Origin: Sporosarcina sp.
GTDB lineage: Bacteria; Bacillota; Bacilli; Bacillales_A; Planococcaceae
Direction of reading: 5' to 3'
Assembly (NCBI GenBank): GCA_026169375.1
Contig: JAPFCR010000016.1
Coordinates: 1 to 58,141, forward strand
Length of the DNA stretch: 58,141 bases
In this document: one piece after another, positions 12,344 to 22,328 of the stretch
Layout of the letters: the number at the start of each line of letters is the position of its first letter
How positions within the stretch are numbered: the stretch's first letter is position 1
Notes under the pieces: generated by a model
Told to the model about the DNA's origin: nothing
Database searches by the model: none
The model's input: the letters and a program-made list of their open reading frames with translations, nothing else
Position numbers and translations under genes: made by a program

Positions 12344-12371
12344 GGCCACTGACTCTCAGTGGTCTTTTTTT
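12344..12371 (+). terminator. Terminator after rpmH
   Basis: GGCCACTGA and TCAGTGGTC form a 9-bp stem with a 3-nt CTC loop followed by TTTTTTT, starting directly at the rpmH stop codon. Confidence 0.88.
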
Positions 12372-12586
12372 CATTACATTTTAAAAAGCTAAGAAGATGA
12401 CAATGATAAGGAAGTATTGATTTGTCATCTTTTTATTCAAATATAATTGCGTTAAAGAAATATATCTATGAGGAATGCGTGTTTTTATGGCTGATAAGGA
12501 TCTTATTAGATAGATCGGAAAGTTCATCTGTATGTGATCGCTTCTAGTTTATTAGAAATTATTGACGGGACAGGTGGTTGTATGAA

Positions 12587-12937
12587 GTGAATAAGCGACA
12601 ACGAATTAAAAAAAATCGTGAATTCCAAAAAGTATTTAAAGACGGAAAATCGTTTGCGAACCGGCAATTTATTATTTATCGTTATAAAAAAGAAGGACAA
12701 ACTGAATTTAGACTTGGTTTGTCAGTCAGTAAGAAAATTGGAAACGCTGTTACGAGAAACCGTATAAAGCGTTACATAAGACAAACATTTTTAGAGTTAA
12801 AAGATGAAGTGAAAACTGGCTATGATTATGTCATTATTGCAAGAAAGCAAGCTGCAACAATGAATTTTCATGAAACGAAAAAAAGCTTACAACATGTTTT
12901 ACGAATTGCACGTGTATTAAAAAGAAGAGATCAATAA
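12587..12937 (+). CDS. rnpA: Ribonuclease P protein component
   Basis: RnpA, about 116 residues, the protein subunit of RNase P that helps the catalytic RNA mature tRNA 5' ends. The signature is [20 protein letters not shown], with the RNR motif, and a basic surface runs throughout. The frame opens at a TTG (12578), but AGGTGG lies 9 nt before the GTG at 12587, which gives the family-like start (V)[17 protein letters not shown]. It sits in the classic rpmH-rnpA-yidC-jag order. Confidence 0.95.
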   Translation: MNKRQRIKKNREFQKVFKDGKSFANRQFIIYRYKKEGQTEFRLGLSVSKKIGNAVTRNRIKRYIRQTFLELKDEVKTGYDYVIIARKQAATMNFHETKKSLQHVLRIARVLKRRDQ

Positions 12938-13119
12938 AAAGCACGTACTTTTACCTATTATAATGGTATGAAAAACTATATACTTTATTTATATGGTTCA
13001 ATTTCATGAAGTATGCGTTGAAGGTTCACTTATTTTCTAAGTTTTTTAATTCGAGAAAAGAAGATCTTCTTGACCTTATGAAGAAATTGAGCAAAACGAA
13101 AAGATACGGGGGAGCGAAT

Positions 13120-13890
13120 GTGAAGAAAAGGCTAGGTTTGATCGTCATGTTATCTGCAGTTGTCTTTTTATTAGCGGGCTGTACGGAATTTAACGAACCG
13201 ATTTATGCAGATAGTGAAGGATTTTGGAACAAGTATATTGTATGGCCATTAGTATCACTCATTACTTTATTTAAAGAATTGCTTGGTACATATGGATATG
13301 GAATTGTGGCGGTAACGGTTATTATTCGTTTGGTTTTATTGCCACTTATGATTAAACAAACGAAAAGTTCAAAAGAAATGCAAGAAATTCAACCAGAATT
13401 AAATGCATTAAAAGAGAAATACAAATCTAAAGACGCGGTAACACAAGAGAAATATCGTACGGAAATGCAAACGTTGATGACGGAAAGAAAAATCAACCCA
13501 GTTGCAGGTTGTTTACCAATCTTTATTCAAATGCCGATTTTAATTGGTTTCTATCATGCGATCAGCCGTATGAACAGTACACCTGAGATTGAGTTAGGCA
13601 CATTCTTATGGTTTGAACTTGCAGAAAGAAGTATTACATTTGCAATTATTGCTGGAATTATGCAGTTTATTGTTTTAAGAACAGGCCCGGCAATGGGAAA
13701 TCCGCAAATGAAAATGATGATGTATATCATGCCTATCTTTATCGTTGTAATCGGTACAATTTTACCAGCGGCATTATCTCTTTACTGGGTAATCGGTAAT
13801 ATCATTTCTATGATTCAAAACTTTTTCATTTACAAACCGTTTAAAAAGGAAGAAGGAGAACCTGCAAAAGTAGGAGGGAAAAAGAAATGA
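13120..13890 (+). CDS. yidC: Membrane protein insertase YidC/SpoIIIJ (lipoprotein)
   Basis: YidC/Oxa1 insertase, 256 residues from the chosen GTG, which has GGGGGAG just upstream; the open frame extends 38 codons further without a ribosome site. The N-terminus is a lipoprotein signal (VMLSAVVFLLAGC), so Cys about 21 is the likely lipidated residue. Five transmembrane segments follow, with the conserved TVIIRLVLLPLMIKQ containing the groove arginine and the basic cytoplasmic loop. It inserts membrane proteins with or without SecYEG; the SpoIIIJ orthologue is also needed for forespore sigma-G activation. jag overlaps its last 4 nt. Confidence 0.95.
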   Translation: MKKRLGLIVMLSAVVFLLAGCTEFNEPIYADSEGFWNKYIVWPLVSLITLFKELLGTYGYGIVAVTVIIRLVLLPLMIKQTKSSKEMQEIQPELNALKEKYKSKDAVTQEKYRTEMQTLMTERKINPVAGCLPIFIQMPILIGFYHAISRMNSTPEIELGTFLWFELAERSITFAIIAGIMQFIVLRTGPAMGNPQMKMMMYIMPIFIVVIGTILPAALSLYWVIGNIISMIQNFFIYKPFKKEEGEPAKVGGKKK

Positions 13891-14621
13891 CAACTGTGAC
13901 ACAATCTGGCATCACTGTTGAAGAAGCGATTGAAAAAGCATTGCAACAATTAAACGTTTCCCGGAAAGATGTAGAAATTGAAGTACTGACGCAAGGAAGA
14001 AAAGGTTTTTTAGGAATTGGTGCGAGAGACGCAAAGGTTAAAGTAACAGTTCAATCAAAATCCGAACCAATTTACGAAGAAAAAGAACAGGTAACTGAGG
14101 AAGTGAAACAACCTCAGGCTATATCTGAAGAAATTGAACAAGAAGCTCCGGTCATCACTGAAAATGAAGAAGATCCGATTACTGAAGCAATCAATTATTT
14201 AACTGACGTTGGGAAAGAAATGCAAATTGATGACCTACAAGTGTCATATGAAACAGACGGGAAATATCTTCATTTCCAACTTGAGAGTGAAAAAGCTGCT
14301 TTGTTAATTGGGAAAAGAGGTCAAACATTAAATGCGCTTCAACAATTGACACAACTTGTGGCCAATCAACATTCAGAACGTTTTAAAGTCGTTCGATTGA
14401 ATGTCGGTGATTACCGTGAACGACGTAAAGAATCATTAGCGCGACTTGCAGATCGAATGGCAGATAAAGCAGTCCATACTAAGAGAAAAGTCCAATTAGA
14501 GCCAATGCCAGCGTATGAAAGAAAAGTAATTCATCATACATTATCTAATCGATTAGACATTGAAACATACTCTGAAGGAACAGATCCGCATCGTTATCTT
14601 GTAATTGAACCCGTTCAATAA
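13887..14621 (+). CDS. jag: RNA-binding protein Jag/KhpB
   Basis: A 244-residue RNA-binding protein. The N-terminal Jag-N domain (1-52) has VEEAIEKALQQLNVSRKDVEIEV; an acidic linker follows (about 60-100). The KH domain contains the GKRG loop (about 138), and the R3H domain ends with the ERKVIHHTL motif. The KhpA/KhpB complex binds many RNAs and affects cell division and length in other Firmicutes. An AGGAGG site lies within the yidC 3' end and the ATG overlaps the yidC stop by 4 nt, so the two are translationally coupled. A terminator follows. Confidence 0.94.
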   Translation: MTTVTQSGITVEEAIEKALQQLNVSRKDVEIEVLTQGRKGFLGIGARDAKVKVTVQSKSEPIYEEKEQVTEEVKQPQAISEEIEQEAPVITENEEDPITEAINYLTDVGKEMQIDDLQVSYETDGKYLHFQLESEKAALLIGKRGQTLNALQQLTQLVANQHSERFKVVRLNVGDYRERRKESLARLADRMADKAVHTKRKVQLEPMPAYERKVIHHTLSNRLDIETYSEGTDPHRYLVIEPVQ

Positions 14622-14647
14622 TGTAAAGTTAAATACAATTTTAATGG

Positions 14648-14688
14648 AAACCTGTGAAGGAGGTTATGCGCTTTCTTCACAGGTTTTT
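14648..14688 (+). terminator. Terminator after jag
   Basis: AAACCTGTGAAG and CTTCACAGGTTT form a 12-bp stem with a 15-nt loop followed by T residues, 27 nt past the jag stop. Confidence 0.87.
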
Positions 14689-14905
14689 ATAATGATAAAA
14701 TATATGGATTATTGTATAGGAATGACGCATCTTTAAATGCTTTGGTTTGAATAGCATTATTACCAGAAGAAACGTTTATTTTTATATGGAAATACTTTTA
14801 TGAAATAACAGGGTGTCTTTACTAGAAAGACACTAAATTGTATGGCTATGACGTTTGCATGTTTTGTGTTAATATATTTAGTTAGGATGTCATGTAAAAG
14901 TCATG

Positions 14906-14923
14906 TTGTCCACATGTGAATAA
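14906..14923. promoter_or_regulatory. Pair of DnaA boxes upstream of mnmE
   Basis: TTGTCCACA (14906-14914) and TGTGAATAA (14915-14923) are back-to-back inverted 9-mers, each with one mismatch to the DnaA box, 22 nt upstream of the mnmE start. As I recall, a DnaA-bound cluster has been mapped upstream of trmE (mnmE) in B. subtilis, which supports function. Confidence 0.5.
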
Positions 14924-14945
14924 CTACTCCAGGAAGGTGAGACCC

Positions 14946-16331
14946 GTGAATTTTGATACAATAGCTGCAATTTCAACACCAATGGGAGAAGGTGCCATTG
15001 CAATTGTTAGGTTAAGTGGTGATGAAGCAGTCCAAATTGCAGATCGCGTTTTTCGTTCACCCGGTGGAAAACGATTAGCAGAAGAACAATCTCATACAAT
15101 CCATTATGGTCATTTAATAGACCCTGAAACCAATGAAACGATTGAAGAAGTGATGGTTTCATTAATGAAAGCACCGAAAACATTTACGCGTGAAGATGTT
15201 GTCGAAGTGAATTGTCACGGCGGACTTGTCGCAGTAAATCGTGTGCTCGCGCTTTTATTAAAAGAGGGGGCACGTTTAGCGGAACCTGGAGAGTTTACGA
15301 AACGTGCTTTTTTAAATGGACGAATTGACTTATCGCAGTCAGAAGCAGTGATGGATTTAATTCGAGCAAAAACTGATCGCGCAATGAATGTTGCATTAGG
15401 TCAAATGGAAGGAAAACTTTCTAAGCTCGTCGGGGAGTTAAGGCAAGCGCTAGTAGAAACATTAGCGCAAGTCGAAGTGAATATCGATTACCCAGAGTAT
15501 GAGGATGTTGAAGAGATGACCGTCCCGTTAATGGTTGAAAAGTGTACTTGGGTGAAAGAAGAAATTGAGAAATTACTCAAAACTTCTGCGCAAGGGAAAA
15601 TTTTAAGGGAAGGCTTATCGACTGTGATTATTGGAAAACCAAACGTTGGAAAATCGTCACTTTTGAATAGTCTTGTGCAAGAGAATAAAGCGATTGTTAC
15701 TGATATTGCAGGAACAACGCGTGATATAATAGAAGAATACGTGAATGTGCGTGGTGTCCCATTACGTCTTGTAGATACAGCGGGCATCCGAGAAACGGAA
15801 GACATCGTTGAAAGAATTGGTGTCGAGCGTTCACGGCAAGTGTTAAAAGAAGCAGATTTAATCCTTTTAGTATTAAATTATGCAGAACGACTTTCAGAAG
15901 AAGACAAGCGACTCTTTGAAGCGATTCAAGGTATGGATACAATCGTTGTTGTGAATAAAACAGATTTACCTGCCAAAGTCGATTTAGATGAAGTCAAAGA
16001 GCTTGCTGGAGAAAATAGTATCGTAACGACTTCTTTATTAGAAGAAGAAGGAGTTATTGAATTAGAAGAAGCAATCGCACGTCTATTTTTTGCAGGAACA
16101 ATTGAAGCAGAAGATATGACATATGTATCGAACGCAAGACATATCGGTTTATTACACAATGCAAAGGACATTGTGGACGATGCATTAGCAGCAGCTGATG
16201 CAGGTATACCAGTCGATATGATTCAAATCGATATTACAAGAGCTTGGGAAGTGCTCGGCGAAATCGTCGGAGATACTGTCCAAGATGGGTTAATCAACCA
16301 GTTGTTTTCGCAGTTTTGTCTTGGAAAATAA
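14946..16331 (+). CDS. mnmE: tRNA modification GTPase MnmE
   Basis: MnmE, 461 residues, the potassium-dependent GTPase that with MnmG installs the cmnm5 group on wobble uridine-34 of several tRNAs. The N-terminal folate-binding domain has [12 protein letters not shown]; the G domain at about 229 has [28 protein letters not shown] and NKTD. The C-terminus is the catalytic CLGK motif. The frame is open from 14916 but GGAAGGTGAG points to the GTG at 14946. A DnaA-box pair lies in its leader. Confidence 0.96.
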   Translation: MNFDTIAAISTPMGEGAIAIVRLSGDEAVQIADRVFRSPGGKRLAEEQSHTIHYGHLIDPETNETIEEVMVSLMKAPKTFTREDVVEVNCHGGLVAVNRVLALLLKEGARLAEPGEFTKRAFLNGRIDLSQSEAVMDLIRAKTDRAMNVALGQMEGKLSKLVGELRQALVETLAQVEVNIDYPEYEDVEEMTVPLMVEKCTWVKEEIEKLLKTSAQGKILREGLSTVIIGKPNVGKSSLLNSLVQENKAIVTDIAGTTRDIIEEYVNVRGVPLRLVDTAGIRETEDIVERIGVERSRQVLKEADLILLVLNYAERLSEEDKRLFEAIQGMDTIVVVNKTDLPAKVDLDEVKELAGENSIVTTSLLEEEGVIELEEAIARLFFAGTIEAEDMTYVSNARHIGLLHNAKDIVDDALAAADAGIPVDMIQIDITRAWEVLGEIVGDTVQDGLINQLFSQFCLGK

Positions 16332-16356
16332 ATTAGTAGAGAGAAGGAAGAAGAAC

Positions 16357-18240
16357 ATGCCAAACAAATTTGAAGCCGGCACGTTCGATTGTATAGTAAT
16401 CGGTGCCGGTCATGCCGGTGTAGAAGCAGCATTAGCTTCAGCAAGAATGGGTGCTTCAACACTCGTTTTAACTTTAAATATAGATATGGTCGCATTCATG
16501 CCATGTAACCCTTCAATTGGAGGACCTGCTAAAGGAATCGTTGTGAGAGAAATTGATGCACTTGGCGGAGCAATGGGGAAAGTAATCGATAAAACACATA
16601 TTCAAATGCGTATGTTAAATACAAGAAAAGGGCCTGCTGTTCGAGCGTTACGTGCCCAATTAGATAAAGTTTTATATCAACAGGAAATGAAACGTATTTT
16701 AGAGGAAGAGGAAAATCTAACATTACAACAAGCCTCTGTTGATAAGTTAATCATAGAAGATGATGAAATCAAAGGTGTGATCACACAAGTTGGTGCGATT
16801 TACCTTGCAAAAACAGTGATCGTTACGACGGGAACATTTTTACGTGGTGAAATTTTAATCGGTGATTTACGTTATTCAAGTGGTCCGAATAACCAAATGC
16901 CATCGGTTAAATTAGCGGATAACTTACGTGAACTAGGCTTTGATATCGTTCGTTTCAAAACAGGAACACCACCACGAATTAATAGCCGTACAATCGACTA
17001 TAGTAAAACAGAAATTCAGCCGGGCGATGATGTTCCACGTGCATTTAGTTATGAAACAACAGAATTTATTATGGATCAACTTCCATGTTGGCTCACGTAT
17101 ACATCACCATTAACACATGAAATTATTAACGATAACTTACGTTTATCTCCAATGTATTCAGGTGCGGATGTTGGACCAGGACCAAGTTATTGTCCGTCCA
17201 TTGAAGACAAAATCGTTCGTTTTAATGATAAATCACGTCACCAAATCTTTCTGGAGCCAGAAGGTAGAAATACGGAAGAAGTATATGTTCAAGGATTATC
17301 GACAAGTTTACCTGAGCACATCCAGCACCGTCTGATTGAAAGTGTACCTGGGTTAGAAAATGCTAAAATGATGCGTCCGGGTTATGCGATTGAATACGAT
17401 GCAATTGTACCGACACAATTAAAGCCAACACTTGAAACGAAAAAAATTAAAAATCTTTACACAGCTGGTCAGTTAAATGGAACGTCTGGCTATGAAGAAG
17501 CGGCGGCACAGGGCTTAATGGCAGGTGCAAACGGAGCAGCGCGCGCATTAGGAAAAGAAGAGTTTATTCTTGGTCGTTCTGACGGATATATTGGTGTGTT
17601 AATTGATGATTTAGTAACGAAAGGAACGAGTGAACCGTATCGTTTATTAACGTCACGTGCGGAATACCGTCTCTTACTACGTCATGACAATGCTGATTTA
17701 CGCCTAACGGAAATTGGTTATGACGTTGGGTTAGTAAGTGAAAAGCGTTACCAAATGTATACAGAGAAGAAACAACAAATTGACGATGAGTTACAACGTT
17801 TACGCGATATTACGGTAAAACCTTCGGACGAAGTGAATGCCATTTTAGCGGAAACGAACTCAACGGCATTAAAAGAGCCGATGAAAGCATTTGGCTTATT
17901 AAAACGTCCTGAAGTGAAGTATGATCAAGTTGCACGAATGATTTCAGAAGTTGAGTTGTCTGAAGAAGTCACAGAGCAAGTTGAGATTTTCACAAAGTAT
18001 GAAGGATATATTGCCAAGTCGATGCAACAAGTTGAGCGCATGAAAAAAATGGAAGATAAGAAAATACCACATGATATCGATTACGATGCGATCTCAGGTA
18101 TTGCGATGGAAGCGAAAGCAGCACTAAATAAAGTGCGTCCACTTTCAATTGCGCAAGCATCTAGAATGCCTGGTGTAAACCCATCAGATGTCTCTATTTT
18201 ACTTGTTTATATTGAACAAGGGAATGTCGCGAGAGTATAA
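16357..18240 (+). CDS. mnmG: tRNA uridine-34 modification enzyme MnmG
   Basis: MnmG (GidA), 627 residues, an FAD enzyme that partners MnmE in 5-carboxymethylaminomethyl modification of wobble uridine. The FAD-binding [17 protein letters not shown] is at the N-terminus; the family signatures [15 protein letters not shown] and [17 protein letters not shown] follow. The frame opens at 16321 inside mnmE, but the GAGAAGGAAG site selects the ATG at 16357, 26 nt after the mnmE stop. The pair is almost certainly cotranscribed. rsmG, usually adjacent, is 453 nt away here. Confidence 0.96.
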   Translation: MPNKFEAGTFDCIVIGAGHAGVEAALASARMGASTLVLTLNIDMVAFMPCNPSIGGPAKGIVVREIDALGGAMGKVIDKTHIQMRMLNTRKGPAVRALRAQLDKVLYQQEMKRILEEEENLTLQQASVDKLIIEDDEIKGVITQVGAIYLAKTVIVTTGTFLRGEILIGDLRYSSGPNNQMPSVKLADNLRELGFDIVRFKTGTPPRINSRTIDYSKTEIQPGDDVPRAFSYETTEFIMDQLPCWLTYTSPLTHEIINDNLRLSPMYSGADVGPGPSYCPSIEDKIVRFNDKSRHQIFLEPEGRNTEEVYVQGLSTSLPEHIQHRLIESVPGLENAKMMRPGYAIEYDAIVPTQLKPTLETKKIKNLYTAGQLNGTSGYEEAAAQGLMAGANGAARALGKEEFILGRSDGYIGVLIDDLVTKGTSEPYRLLTSRAEYRLLLRHDNADLRLTEIGYDVGLVSEKRYQMYTEKKQQIDDELQRLRDITVKPSDEVNAILAETNSTALKEPMKAFGLLKRPEVKYDQVARMISEVELSEEVTEQVEIFTKYEGYIAKSMQQVERMKKMEDKKIPHDIDYDAISGIAMEAKAALNKVRPLSIAQASRMPGVNPSDVSILLVYIEQGNVARV

Positions 18241-18455
18241 AACTAAATGAATATTAAAAGCCGTTACGAAAACGATTTTTATGAATAAAAACGAAGTGTT
18301 ATGAATGAGAATATGCGATGGAAAGGTTTAATTTCTGCTGGGATGGAGTGGGGAATGCCTAGTCGGTGCCTTAATTTCCGTAAAGAGCATACGGAAATAC
18401 GGCAAATCACACTCTTCGTTGTGTGATTGACTGTATACCTTTCATTCTGTAAAAT
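18241..18455 (+). other. Non-coding gap with twin stem-loops, mnmG-rsmG
   Basis: Two perfect hairpins stand in tandem: ATTTCCGTA with TACGGAAAT (18374-18398, 9 bp, 7-nt loop) and AATCACAC with GTGTGATT (18405-18428, 8 bp, 8-nt loop). A strong terminator follows 28 nt later. No reading frame is visible. The layout of two stems plus terminator would fit a small RNA made from the mnmG 3' region or from its own promoter. I do not recognise the family. Confidence 0.45.
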
Positions 18456-18492
18456 AAACTGGTATGGATTTAAATGCCATACCAGTTTTTTA
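18456..18492 (+). terminator. Terminator in the mnmG-rsmG gap
   Basis: AAACTGGTATGG and CCATACCAGTTT make a 12-bp perfect stem with a 9-nt loop and a T-run. The remaining 200 nt to rsmG are AT-rich and show no gene. Confidence 0.9.
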
Positions 18493-18693
18493 AGATAATG
18501 GCATTAACTTAATAAGTACTGTTTGAACGATGGATTTAATAAGAAATTATATATAGTATTTATTTTTAATTTGATTAGAACGAAAATCAACATTGTTCGG
18601 ATATTCAAGTATCAAAGGTAATTATGAAATTTACTCAATCAATCATATTCATAAAAAAAGAGAGATAAATTTGTAGAAAGAGGAGATAACTAG

Positions 18694-19410
18694 ATGAATG
18701 AAGAACAATTTCTACAAGCATTACAAGACCATGATATTCATTTGACAAAAAAGCAACTCGCCCAATTTAAAACATACTTCGAAGAACTAGTTGAATGGAA
18801 CGAAAAAATGAACTTAACTGCAATTACAGACGAACCATCAGTCTATTTAAAGCATTTTTTAGACTCTATATCTGCAGCGTTTTACGTAGATTTAACAGGA
18901 GAGAAAAAAGTATGTGATGTTGGGGCAGGGGCGGGATTTCCAAGTATCCCATTAAAGATCTGTTTTCCAGATTTACACGTAACGATTGTCGATTCCTTAA
19001 ATAAAAGAATTACATTTTTGAACCATCTAGCAGAAAAGTTAGCGTTAGATAACGTTGAGTTTGTACATGCAAGAGCAGAAGATTTTGGACAAAACAAAGC
19101 ATACCGTGAACAGTTTGACCTTGTTACGGCTCGTGCAGTCGCAAGATTATCTGTACTATCAGAGTTATGTATTCCACTCGTTAAAAAGGGTGGACTCTTT
19201 GTTGCGATGAAAGGTTCGGCAGCAAAAGAAGAATTAGCAGATGCTAGAAGAGCATTAACTGTTTTAGGCGCAAAGATTAAAAAGAAACATTCTTTTTTAT
19301 TGCCAATTGAAGAGAGTGAAAGAAACATTTACGTGTTTTCTAAAGTGAAAGATTCACCGAGAAAATACCCACGTAAACCAGGAGTTCCAAATAAAACACC
19401 AATCAAATAA
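18694..19410 (+). CDS. rsmG: 16S rRNA (guanine-527-N7)-methyltransferase RsmG
   Basis: RsmG (GidB), 238 residues, methylates G527 of 16S rRNA in the 530 loop using S-adenosylmethionine. The motif I glycine loop is [16 protein letters not shown] (about 71), followed by [14 protein letters not shown] and the [12 protein letters not shown] segment. A basic C-terminal tail (RKYPRKPG) is typical. Loss of this gene gives low-level streptomycin resistance in other bacteria. An AGAGGAG site precedes the ATG. A parS site starts 2 nt after the stop. Confidence 0.95.
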   Translation: MNEEQFLQALQDHDIHLTKKQLAQFKTYFEELVEWNEKMNLTAITDEPSVYLKHFLDSISAAFYVDLTGEKKVCDVGAGAGFPSIPLKICFPDLHVTIVDSLNKRITFLNHLAEKLALDNVEFVHARAEDFGQNKAYREQFDLVTARAVARLSVLSELCIPLVKKGGLFVAMKGSAAKEELADARRALTVLGAKIKKKHSFLLPIEESERNIYVFSKVKDSPRKYPRKPGVPNKTPIK

Positions 19411-19412
19411 AA

Positions 19413-19428
19413 TGTTTCACGTGGAACA
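19413..19428. promoter_or_regulatory. parS partition site
   Basis: TGTTTCACGTGGAACA, whose reverse complement is exactly the B. subtilis consensus TGTTCCACGTGAAACA. It lies between rsmG and noc, and is a Spo0J/ParB loading site for origin segregation and SMC recruitment. Confidence 0.93.
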
Positions 19429-19566
19429 TTTCATTTGAAGTGTTTGTTTCATCAATTAAATGATTCATATTTTAATGAAAATCCTTCTGCAGATGGAATC
19501 ATACAGAGGTATAATTGACATGAAGTTAGTGGAACAGTGAAGAAGTTTGAAAAGGTGGTGCCGGAA

Positions 19567-20427
19567 ATGAAAAGTCCTTTTTCACGTTTTTTTGGGGGAA
19601 ATGACAAAGAAGATGAACCTGAAAATAGTGAAGGGAATCATCATGAAAGTGTTAAGCACATCGCGATTGATTTAATTTCCCCGAACAAATATCAACCGCG
19701 TACAATTTTTTCAGAAGAAAAGATTGAGGAACTTGCGAGAACAATTCATACACATGGTGTCATTCAACCTATTGTAATTCGAACAGTCGGTGAAGAACAA
19801 TATGAAATTATAGCCGGAGAACGTAGATACCGGGCTATGGAGTCTTTAGGATGGAAAGAAGTACCTGCAATTATTCGCGATCTGGATGATAAAGAAACAG
19901 CTTCCATTGCGTTAATTGAAAACTTACAACGTGAAGAATTAACACCAATAGAAGAAGCTTATGCTTATAAACAATTATTGGATCTTCATCAGCTCACACA
20001 AGAAGCCTTAGCGCAAAGACTAGGAAAGGGTCAGTCGACAATTGCGAATAAGCTTCGTTTATTAAAGCTGCCTGAGGAAGTTCAAACGGCGATTATGGAT
20101 AAAGAAATATCTGAGAGACATGCACGTGCACTCATCTCATTAAAAGAACCTGATTTACAAATAGAACTCTGTCATGTTGTGATTGAAGAACAATTAAATA
20201 TAAAGCAATTGGAAGAACGTATTGAAGAAATTAAGAATCCACCAGAAAAAGAAAAAACTGAAAAGCGTCCAAAGAGAAAGTCAGTGAGTCGAGATGTTCG
20301 AATTGCTTTAAATACGATTAAACAATCTTTATCACTCGTAACCAAAAATGGCATTGACCTTCAAACAGAGGAAGAGGATTCGGAAGACTTTTATCAAATT
20401 ACAGTAAGGATTCCTAAGAATAAATAG
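19567..20427 (+). CDS. noc: Nucleoid occlusion protein Noc
   Basis: Noc, 286 residues, a ParB-family CTP-dependent clamp that blocks septation over the nucleoid. The chosen ATG has AAGGTGG upstream and gives the diagnostic N-terminus [11 protein letters not shown], the amphipathic helix that tethers Noc to the membrane; the frame extends upstream to a GTG without support. The ParB CTPase motif is [14 protein letters not shown], and the helix-turn-helix is [23 protein letters not shown]. The N-terminal helix and position before soj/spo0J separate it from Spo0J. Its own terminator follows. Confidence 0.94.
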   Translation: MKSPFSRFFGGNDKEDEPENSEGNHHESVKHIAIDLISPNKYQPRTIFSEEKIEELARTIHTHGVIQPIVIRTVGEEQYEIIAGERRYRAMESLGWKEVPAIIRDLDDKETASIALIENLQREELTPIEEAYAYKQLLDLHQLTQEALAQRLGKGQSTIANKLRLLKLPEEVQTAIMDKEISERHARALISLKEPDLQIELCHVVIEEQLNIKQLEERIEEIKNPPEKEKTEKRPKRKSVSRDVRIALNTIKQSLSLVTKNGIDLQTEEEDSEDFYQITVRIPKNK

Positions 20428-20450
20428 AAGTCAAACTTAATATAAGTGTG

Positions 20451-20497
20451 AAAAGAACATCTGGTAAACAAAAATCAATTTATCGGATGTTCTTTTT
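20451..20497 (+). terminator. Terminator after noc
   Basis: AAAAGAACATC and GATGTTCTTTTT enclose a loop with a further short TAAA/TTTA pairing; the T-run is part of the right arm. Confidence 0.8.
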
Positions 20498-20651
20498 GTA
20501 TAGAGAATGCCTTCAAATACATACTCTCTTATTCCTTCTAAAGTTTTGATATGATAGAATTAAATAGAATAAATGATTTCTGATTCCTACCAATACTTTG
20601 TATTTATTGGGAAGTAGTAAGAAATTTTTAAAAAAGTAAGAGGAAGCAGGT

Positions 20652-21419
20652 GTGAGCTTGAGCAGGATTATAGCGATTGCGAACCAAAAGGGCGGCGTTG
20701 GGAAGACAACTACATCAGTAAACTTAAGTGCTTGCCTGGCCCATCTTGGTAAAAAAGTTTTGTTAATTGATACAGATCCACAAGGGAATGCAACGAGCGG
20801 AGTGGGTGTTAATAAAGGTGACCTTCAACATTGTATTTACGATATTTTAATAGACGATGTAAAAGCGGAAGAGGTTATTTTATCTACGAATATAGAAAAC
20901 TTAGACGTTATTCCAGCGACGATTTCATTAGCCGGAGCAGAGATTGAATTGGTTTCTACGATTTCAAGAGAAGTTCGTATGAAGCATGCCATTCAAGATG
21001 TGAAAGACGTATATGACTATATTATTATTGACTGTCCACCTTCACTTGGTTTGTTGACGATCAATGCATTAACAGCGTCTGATTCTATTATTATTCCTGT
21101 CCAATGCGAGTACTATGCGTTAGAGGGGTTAAGTCAGTTATTAAGTACTGTTCGTTTAGTGCAGAAGCATTTAAATGAAGCATTAATGATTGACGGTGTT
21201 TTATTAACAATGTTTGATGCGAGGACAAATCTCGGTATTCAGGTAATTGAAGAAGTGAAGAAATATTTCCAAGATAAGGTTTACCAAACTGTTATTCCAA
21301 GAAACGTTCGTTTGAGTGAAGCGCCGAGTCACGGTGAGCCGATTATTGTTTATGATTCAAGATCACGTGGGGCAGAAGTGTACTTAGAGCTTGCAAAGGA
21401 AGTGGTGCATAATGGCTAA
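20652..21419 (+). CDS. soj: Chromosome partitioning ATPase Soj/ParA
   Basis: Soj (ParA), 255 residues, a Walker-type ATPase. The deviant P-loop is NQKGGVGKTTTSVNLSA (about 12-20), with LLIDTDPQGNATSG and IIIDCPPSLGLLT. It acts with Spo0J in origin segregation and also regulates DnaA. It starts at a GTG with AGAGGAAG upstream. spo0J overlaps its last 8 nt, so the two are translated together. Confidence 0.96.
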   Translation: MSLSRIIAIANQKGGVGKTTTSVNLSACLAHLGKKVLLIDTDPQGNATSGVGVNKGDLQHCIYDILIDDVKAEEVILSTNIENLDVIPATISLAGAEIELVSTISREVRMKHAIQDVKDVYDYIIIDCPPSLGLLTINALTASDSIIIPVQCEYYALEGLSQLLSTVRLVQKHLNEALMIDGVLLTMFDARTNLGIQVIEEVKKYFQDKVYQTVIPRNVRLSEAPSHGEPIIVYDSRSRGAEVYLELAKEVVHNG

Positions 21420-22251
21420 AGGTCTTGGAAAAGGACTTAGTGCGTTATTTCCCGGGGAATCTCTCTCTGAACAGGAAAAAGTTGAGCATATTCATGTGAA
21501 AAGCATTAAGCCTAATCCTTATCAACCGAGGAAAGTATTTGCGAAAGAAGCAATTGAGGAGCTTTCTGATTCCATTCAAGAACACGGAATTCTCCAACCG
21601 ATTATCGTTAGAAAAATAGGAACTGCTTATGAAATTGTAGCAGGAGAAAGAAGAGTGCGGGCAGCTAAAATGGCTGGTGAAGATGAAGTTCCAGCGATCA
21701 TTCGTCAATTAACTGATGAAGAGACGATGGAAATTGCAATTTTAGAAAATTTACAAAGAGAAGATTTAACGCCTATTGAAGAAGCAGAAGCGTATAACCA
21801 ATTAATGGATAACCTTCGATTGACACAAGAGCAACTCGCATTTAGATTAGGGAAAAGTAGATCACATATCGCAAACCATATAAGGTTATTAGCTCTTCCA
21901 GAGAAAGTGAGGGTCTTCATTACAGAAAGAACGCTTTCAATGGGACATGGTCGTGCATTATTAGGATTACAAAAGAAAGCGCAAATACTTCCAATCGCTG
22001 AACGAGTCTTAAAAGAAGGATTAAACGTGAGACAATTAGAAAGACTTGTCCAACAATTAAATGAAAATGTTCCACGTGAAACAAAAGATGAGAAAAAGGA
22101 TTTATTTTTACAAGAACGGGAATCTACTTTACGTGACTATTTAGGGACGAGCGTAAAAATTAAAAAGACGAAAAACAAAGGTAAAATTGAAATTGAATTC
22201 TTTTCTGAAGAAGACTTGGAAAGAATTCTAGAATTACTGAAAGAGTCATGA
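21412..22251 (+). CDS. spo0J: Chromosome partitioning protein Spo0J/ParB
   Basis: Spo0J (ParB), 279 residues, the CTP-dependent DNA clamp that loads at parS and recruits SMC. The chosen ATG gives the family N-terminus MAKGLGKGLSALFPGE; the open frame starts 7 codons earlier. The CTPase motif is VAGERRVRAAKMAG, and the helix-turn-helix is LTQEQLAFRLGKSRSHIANHIRL. The gene carries a perfect parS (22068-22083) inside its own coding sequence, as in B. subtilis, and a near-consensus Noc site near its start. Confidence 0.96.
   Translation: MAKGLGKGLSALFPGESLSEQEKVEHIHVKSIKPNPYQPRKVFAKEAIEELSDSIQEHGILQPIIVRKIGTAYEIVAGERRVRAAKMAGEDEVPAIIRQLTDEETMEIAILENLQREDLTPIEEAEAYNQLMDNLRLTQEQLAFRLGKSRSHIANHIRLLALPEKVRVFITERTLSMGHGRALLGLQKKAQILPIAERVLKEGLNVRQLERLVQQLNENVPRETKDEKKDLFLQERESTLRDYLGTSVKIKKTKNKGKIEIEFFSEEDLERILELLKES
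21447..21460. promoter_or_regulatory. Candidate Noc-binding site
   Basis: ATTTCCCGGGGAAT differs by one base from the palindromic Noc site ATTTCCCGGGAAAT known from B. subtilis. It lies at the 5' end of the spo0J coding sequence, 1.0 kb from noc. Confidence 0.45.
22068..22083. promoter_or_regulatory. parS partition site inside spo0J
   Basis: TGTTCCACGTGAAACA is a perfect match to the B. subtilis parS consensus, placed within the spo0J coding sequence as in B. subtilis. Confidence 0.96.
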
Positions 22252-22259
22252 AATAAATA

Positions 22260-22308
22260 GGGTTGTCCAACAAGTCGAATTTTCAGCTATTGGACACCCT
22301 TTTAATTT
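22260..22308 (+). terminator. Terminator after spo0J
   Basis: GGGTTGTCCAA and TTGGACA-CCC pair across a 19-nt loop and are followed by TTTTAATTTT. It starts 9 nt after the stop. Confidence 0.75.
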
Positions 22309-22328
22309 TACTGAATGGGAGTGTCTCT

